Origin: Bin80 sp965219915
GTDB taxonomy: Bacteria > Bacteroidota > Rhodothermia > Rhodothermales > Bin80
Reading direction: 5' to 3'
Assembly (NCBI GenBank): GCA_965219915.1
Contig: OZ244794.1
Location: forward strand, 1,612,001 to 1,676,000
DNA length: 64,000 nt
Below the pieces are notes generated by a model. The model saw nothing but the letters and a program-made list of their open reading frames with translations. It made no database searches and had not been told where the DNA came from. A program made the position numbers and the translations under genes. Of this stretch, positions 62,019 through 64,000 are shown one piece after another. The stretch's first letter is position 1, and each line of letters begins with the position of its first letter.

Positions 62019-63590
62019 CTAATTCCCTTCTAATTCACATACTATGGCGTCAATCTCTGTTCTCAATTCTGACTGTCTTCTTACGATATGGGCAATCTCG
62101 GCATTCAATAGGTCAATGTCCACGGGTTCACGGGTGTCCTCTTCCTCGACGTAAGACGAAACTGAAAGCAGGTAATCGTTTTCTGCAATCTCACCACTCT
62201 CAACTATTCGCGCTAAGTACTCAATATTGTCGCGAGCAGTAAACGAATCAAGGATTTTTTGCTGGTGTTTTGCCTCAAGCTTATTCTTGTTGCCACTACG
62301 CACGAATTGGTTTGACGCGTCAATAAACAAGACCGCGTTGTCGCGCTTGGACTTTTTGAGTACGATAATGCAGGTAGCAATGGTCGTCCCGAAAAACAGA
62401 TCGGCGGGTAGCTGAATGACTGAATCAACGAAATTGTTTTCAATGAGATACTGACGGATTTTCTGCTCTGCTCCACCCCGATAGAGGACCCCGGGAAATT
62501 GAACAATCGCAGCTGTGCCATTCACGGATAGACAACTAAGAATATGCATCGTGAATGCGAGATCCGCCTTGCTTTTTGGGGCAAGAATACCGGCGGGCGC
62601 GAAGCGCGGATCATTGATCAAGAGGGGATTATCCTTGCCTTCCCATTTGACGGAGTAGGGCGGGTTCGAAACAATGGCCTCAAATGGTGCCTCCTCTGAA
62701 TGGGCCGGGTTAAGCAGCGTATCGCCAAGGGCAACATCAAATTTCTCGAAATTGATGTTGTGCAAAAACATGTTGATTCTGCACAGGTTGTAAGTGGTGA
62801 GGTTGATTTCCTGGCCAAAGAATCCTCCATGCACTTTGCCAGGACCAAGCACCTTGGGAAACTTCAACAATAAAGAACCGGATCCGCAAGCAGGATCGTA
62901 TACCTTGTTGACTTCACGCTTACCGACCACAGTGATCCGTGCAAGAAGTTCGGATACTTCTTGTGGTGTAAAGAATTCTCCACCAGATTTTCCAGCCGCG
63001 GAAGCATACATCATCATCAGGTATTCATAAGCATCCCCAAACAAATCAATTGTGTTGCTGGAAAAAACACCATTGTTGTTCAATGGAAGGTCGCCAATGG
63101 CGTCCAGGAGCTTTACAAGTTTCTCGTTTCGCTTGAGTACCGTGGGACCAAGTTTGCTGCTGTTGACATCAAGGTCGTCAAACAACCCTTTCAGGTCATT
63201 TTCACTTTCCGTTCCAAGGGCGGATCCTTCAATATTGGCGAAAGTGCGGCGTAACGTTTCATTGAGGTTACTGTCGTTTCGCGCCCTTGCCCGCAAGTTC
63301 AAAAAGAGCTCAGATGGTAGGATGAAAAACCCTTTTTCCATCACCACGTCTTCTCGAACGTGCTCCGCATTGAGATCACTCAATTTCGCATAGTCAAACT
63401 CTACATTACCAGCCTTGCGTTCCTCCTCATTGAGGTAGCTGGTCAGATTCTCGGAAATAAAGCGGTAGAACAGCAAACCAAGCACATAGCTTTTGAAATC
63501 CCAGCCATCCACAGAACCACGCAGGTCGTTGGCGATGCGCCAGATCGTTTTATGAAGTTCCGCACGTTCGATTTCCTTGATGTTGTCCAT
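62019..63590 (-). CDS. hsdM: type I restriction-modification DNA methyltransferase subunit
   Basis: This 523-residue N6-adenine methyltransferase subunit has an N-terminal HsdM_N helical domain (RIANDLRGSVDGWDFKSYVL). SAM-binding motif I is VYDPACGSGSLLLKF and catalytic motif IV is NPPYSVKWEG, preceded by EAIVS. GEFFTPQEVSELLARI is a hallmark of HsdM. It is the first gene of the minus-strand hsdM-hsdS-hsdR operon and is complete, so modification capacity is kept regardless of the hsdS state as long as some HsdS form is made. It diverges from the receptor gene at 63905. Confidence 0.96.
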   Translation of the reverse strand: MDNIKEIERAELHKTIWRIANDLRGSVDGWDFKSYVLGLLFYRFISENLTSYLNEEERKAGNVEFDYAKLSDLNAEHVREDVVMEKGFFILPSELFLNLRARARNDSNLNETLRRTFANIEGSALGTESENDLKGLFDDLDVNSSKLGPTVLKRNEKLVKLLDAIGDLPLNNNGVFSSNTIDLFGDAYEYLMMMYASAAGKSGGEFFTPQEVSELLARITVVGKREVNKVYDPACGSGSLLLKFPKVLGPGKVHGGFFGQEINLTTYNLCRINMFLHNINFEKFDVALGDTLLNPAHSEEAPFEAIVSNPPYSVKWEGKDNPLLINDPRFAPAGILAPKSKADLAFTMHILSCLSVNGTAAIVQFPGVLYRGGAEQKIRQYLIENNFVDSVIQLPADLFFGTTIATCIIVLKKSKRDNAVLFIDASNQFVRSGNKNKLEAKHQQKILDSFTARDNIEYLARIVESGEIAENDYLLSVSSYVEEEDTREPVDIDLLNAEIAHIVRRQSELRTEIDAIVCELEGN

Positions 63591-63904
63591 CCGATTCCGT
63601 ACAAATATGACGGTATTCTACTAGATAGTCCTAATATTCAAAGGATGATGGGGCCCATGATTGACACAATCCAGATCGAATATAAACTTTTGTGCATTGA
63701 TCCTCTCCTTCCAAGGAATTAAGGTTCAGGCTGAATTTATCAAATTGGCTTTAGTGTTATATTCCATAGGGCCCCACTACATCGGCCGTTAGGAGCTAGT
63801 AAAGCTGCCAGTGACACTGTGAATGTTAGAAATATGGTAGGCTTTTGCCCGTAAAGCAAGCGATGGGGTTTCGTGTTTTAACATTCGGATCTAAACTACT
63901 ATAG
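63591..63904. other. divergent intergenic region upstream of hsdM and a TonB-receptor-like gene
   Basis: This stretch of 314 bases must hold promoters for both directions, but no box or operator is clear. No gene or repeat was recognised. Confidence 0.5.
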
Positions 63905-64000
63905 ATGCGAGTTCTGTATGCATTGGCCTTGTCGGCTGTTTTTTTGGCCGGCAGTGTGTTGGCCCAGTCTGGCAAAATCGCTGGCCGGGTAACCGATGAT
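63905..64000 (+). CDS. start of an exported protein, probably a TonB-dependent receptor (3' truncated)
   Basis: The last 32 codons of the window read MRVLYALALSAVFLAGSVLA, then QSGKIAGRVTDD. This is a signal peptide cut after LAQ, followed by the first strand of a carboxypeptidase-regulatory-like domain (GKIAGRVTD), the usual N-terminus of Bacteroidota TonB-dependent receptors. The gene continues beyond the window; other exported proteins also begin this way, so the receptor call is moderate. Confidence 0.6.
   Translation, partial: MRVLYALALSAVFLAGSVLAQSGKIAGRVTDD

Noticed and set aside
1..64000. tRNA or rRNA genes
   Set aside because: No cloverleaf or conserved T-loop/anticodon pattern was seen in the non-coding stretches.

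Overview
The window comes from a Gram-negative bacterium of the Bacteroidota/Rhodothermota type. The signs are a C-terminal type IX secretion (T9SS) sorting domain, a TonB-dependent receptor paired with a DUF4249-like lipoprotein, choice-of-anchor-B and FG-GAP surface proteins, type B ribosomal protein L31, and MCE/Tam envelope machinery. No tRNA, rRNA, CRISPR array, intact insertion sequence or prophage was recognised. All calls come from reading the sequence; no database search was possible.

Layout. (1) 1-11366, plus strand: an Omp85 (TamA/BamA-like) gene cut by the window edge, tamB, mlaE, mlaF, mlaD, a small membrane protein and tgt. This is an envelope lipid-transport block followed by a queuosine tRNA-modification enzyme whose zinc site has been lost. 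(2) 11545-18175: four tandem copies of an exported protein family of unknown function, each with a conserved leader and a conserved downstream segment. (3) 18256-22276: an exported sulfatase, a Tat-exported polysaccharide deacetylase and a Schlafen/AlbA_2-type ATPase-like protein, followed by a repeat-rich non-coding stretch. (4) 22752-29864, minus strand: a CorC/CNNM membrane protein, a PspA three-gene operon, thymidine phosphorylase, rpmE2 and uvrB. (5) 29931-39315: an amidohydrolase fused to a DUF2911 domain, two FG-GAP proteins, ilvE (minus), a decayed glgB fragment and a large choice-of-anchor-B protein. (6) 39657-47981: a PD-(D/E)XK-type protein, a methyltransferase, an outer-membrane barrel, a glycosyltransferase, and the TonB receptor/DUF4249 pair. 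(7) 48148-55976, minus strand: a tight run of a GcvT-like protein, two FAD oxidoreductases, an HtrA protease, a beta-propeller lipoprotein and a MoxR/BchI-type AAA ATPase. (8) 56236-63590, minus strand: a DUF4143 ATPase and a complete type I restriction-modification locus, hsdM-hsdS-hsdR. The window ends in the first 32 codons of another TonB-receptor-like gene.

The most striking system is the type I restriction locus. hsdS is split by a run of nine G (nine C on the coding strand). One extra C, or two fewer, would join both halves into a 391-residue HsdS, and the full-length frame would run into the hsdR start codon. The same gene carries three in-frame 12-bp repeats (ELEA) in its central spacer, the place where repeat number sets recognition-site spacing in EcoR124-type enzymes. 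The locus therefore looks built to vary both its state and its specificity. Also notable are a Tgt that has replaced all four canonical zinc ligands while keeping its catalytic motifs, and the four-copy exported family with its conserved flanks.
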